This document shows positions 6,450 to 7,166 of a stretch of 7,166 nucleotides of DNA, piece by piece. The DNA is from Candidatus Latescibacterota bacterium (GTDB lineage Bacteria > JAAXHH01 > JACQVL01), in the NCBI GenBank assembly GCA_016209865.1, contig JACQVL010000298.1, positions 1 through 7,166 of the forward strand, in the 5' to 3' direction. Positions within the stretch are counted from its first letter, which is position 1, and each line of letters opens with the position of its first letter. A model generated the notes under the pieces. That model had not been told where the DNA came from. It did no database searches and saw only the letters and a program-made list of their open reading frames with translations. The position numbers and the translations under genes were made by a program.

Positions 6450-7166
6450 CTACCGATCCGTCCGGCCCATCCGGTCCGTCCGTTCCGTTGTCGTCTCCTC
6501 GAACACCCGGACGAACCGCGCCGTCTCCGCCGGACCCATCGTGACCTTCCGCCGGGCCATCACCCGCTGCGCCACTTCCAGCGCTTTGTCGCACCGGTAC
6601 TCCGTCATGCCGTCCGGGCCGCACCAGCAGAACGACGGGATGAACTTCGGGGGAAACCCGGACGCGACGACGTTGCTCGAAAACCCCACCACCGTCCCGG
6701 TGTTGAAGACAGTGTTGATGGCGGACTTGACGTAATCGCCCATGAACAGACCGACGAACGTCAATCCGGTGTCGATGAGCCTGTCGTGAAGCTGGACGGC
6801 CACCGGCCCGTACGTGTTCTTCAGATCGCTGTTCGTCGTCCCCGCGCCCAAGTTGATCCATTGCCCCAGGTAGGCGTGCCCTAAGAAACCGTCGTGTTGT
6901 TTATTCGAATACCCGTGGATGATCGACGCGTCGATCTCCCCCGCCACCTTGCACACCGGCCCGATCGTCGTCCCCTCGTAGATGCGGGCGCCCGCCTTGA
7001 CGAGCGTGCCATCGCCCACACAGGCCGGGCCCTGGATGTAGACGTGGGGGAGAACCCGCGCCCCGCGGCCGATGACGATCGGCCCGTCGGTCGCAGCCAG
7101 GACGACGCCGGGCAGGATGATGGTGTCCACTCCGATGATGATCTCCGCTTCGTTCAACATCTGCAC
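6450..7166 (-). CDS. GlmU-like sugar-nucleotidyl/acetyltransferase, C-terminal beta-helix domain (5' end off window)
   Basis: The frame is open to the right edge (238 codons seen). The first codon is GTG inside an open frame, so this is not the true start and the expected N-terminal nucleotidyltransferase domain lies outside. The visible part is a left-handed beta-helix of hexapeptide repeats, for example IIIGVDTIILPGVVL, PIVIGRGARVLP and GTTIGP (1-70). It continues with HGYSNKQHDGFLGHAYLG (84-101), INLGAGTTNSDLKNTYG (104-120), GLFMGDYVKSAINTVFNTGT (139-158) and SGFPPKFIPSFCWCG (169-183). These match the alternative bacterial GlmU family (TIGR03991-like, UDP-GlcNAc diphosphorylase/glucosamine-1-phosphate acetyltransferase) of Bacteroidetes and relatives. 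His91 in KQHDGFLG aligns by eye with the catalytic His of classical GlmU (HLTYLG). The enzyme would make UDP-GlcNAc or a related sugar nucleotide in the cytoplasm. The last residues (TTTERTDRMGRTDR) are low-complexity and probably not part of the fold. Confidence 0.88.
   Translation of the reverse strand: MQMLNEAEIIIGVDTIILPGVVLAATDGPIVIGRGARVLPHVYIQGPACVGDGTLVKAGARIYEGTTIGPVCKVAGEIDASIIHGYSNKQHDGFLGHAYLGQWINLGAGTTNSDLKNTYGPVAVQLHDRLIDTGLTFVGLFMGDYVKSAINTVFNTGTVVGFSSNVVASGFPPKFIPSFCWCGPDGMTEYRCDKALEVAQRVMARRKVTMGPAETARFVRVFEETTTERTDRMGRTDR
6453..6495. repeat. Degenerate short repeat coding the tail of the GlmU-like protein
   Basis: On the minus strand the stretch is a run of imperfect units such as ACGGACGGACCGG, ATGGGCCGGACGG and ATCGG. 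It encodes the ERTDRMGRTDR tail, in which RTDR occurs twice. This is simple-sequence DNA next to the palindromic element. It probably expanded by slippage or came with the element, and it extends the protein past its natural end. Confidence 0.5.

Noticed and set aside
5581-6861. 426-codon minus-strand frame spanning the permease/glmU junction
   Set aside because: It reads through both real genes in the wrong frame and gives an Arg/Gly/Asp-rich product without domains. Its length only reflects the scarcity of stop codons at high GC.

Overview
The window carries four genes, all read leftwards on the minus strand. In order of transcription they are: the 3' part of a GlmU-like sugar-nucleotide enzyme (right edge), an APC-family permease close to ethanolamine permeases, a 1525-residue secreted multidomain protein, and the first 32 codons of another exported protein (cut by the left edge). 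The DNA is GC-rich and densely coding. I see no tRNA, rRNA, CRISPR array, transposase or convincing Rho-independent terminator.

The organism is probably a bacterium of the FCB superphylum (Bacteroidetes/Ignavibacteria relatives, Zixibacteria, KSB1, Latescibacterota or similar). Two independent signals point there. The giant protein ends in a Por-secretion (type IX) type-A sorting/FlgD-like domain with the signature QNYPNPFNPETTIRF. The right-hand gene resembles the alternative GlmU family that is typical of Bacteroidetes and relatives. High GC argues against a typical Bacteroidetes, but I cannot name a phylum from the sequence alone.

Right to left: positions 6450-7166 hold the left-handed beta-helix half of the GlmU-like protein, ending in a low-complexity tail. 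Positions 6366-6449 are a short intergenic gap filled largely by a 15-bp perfect inverted repeat that abuts the stop codon and looks like a dispersed palindromic element. Positions 4722-6365 hold the permease, which has an unusual C-terminal addition of about two membrane helices. Only 13 bp separate it from the giant gene (131-4708), whose ribosome-binding region overlaps the permease stop codon. That protein has a signal peptide, two IPT/TIG domains, an unrecognised domain of about 200 residues, seven tandem fibronectin-III-like repeats, three further Ig/FN3-like domains and the sorting tail. After a 32-bp gap a second signal-peptide gene begins and runs off the window.

The last three genes look like one transcription unit: a membrane transporter followed by two exported proteins. 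The GlmU-like gene may be the upstream member or may belong to a different unit, because the palindrome lies between. A functional link between permease and secreted proteins is inference from spacing only. Nothing here proves a new system. The best leads are the orphan domain and mosaic IPT region of the giant protein, the extended permease, and the palindrome at the glmU stop codon.
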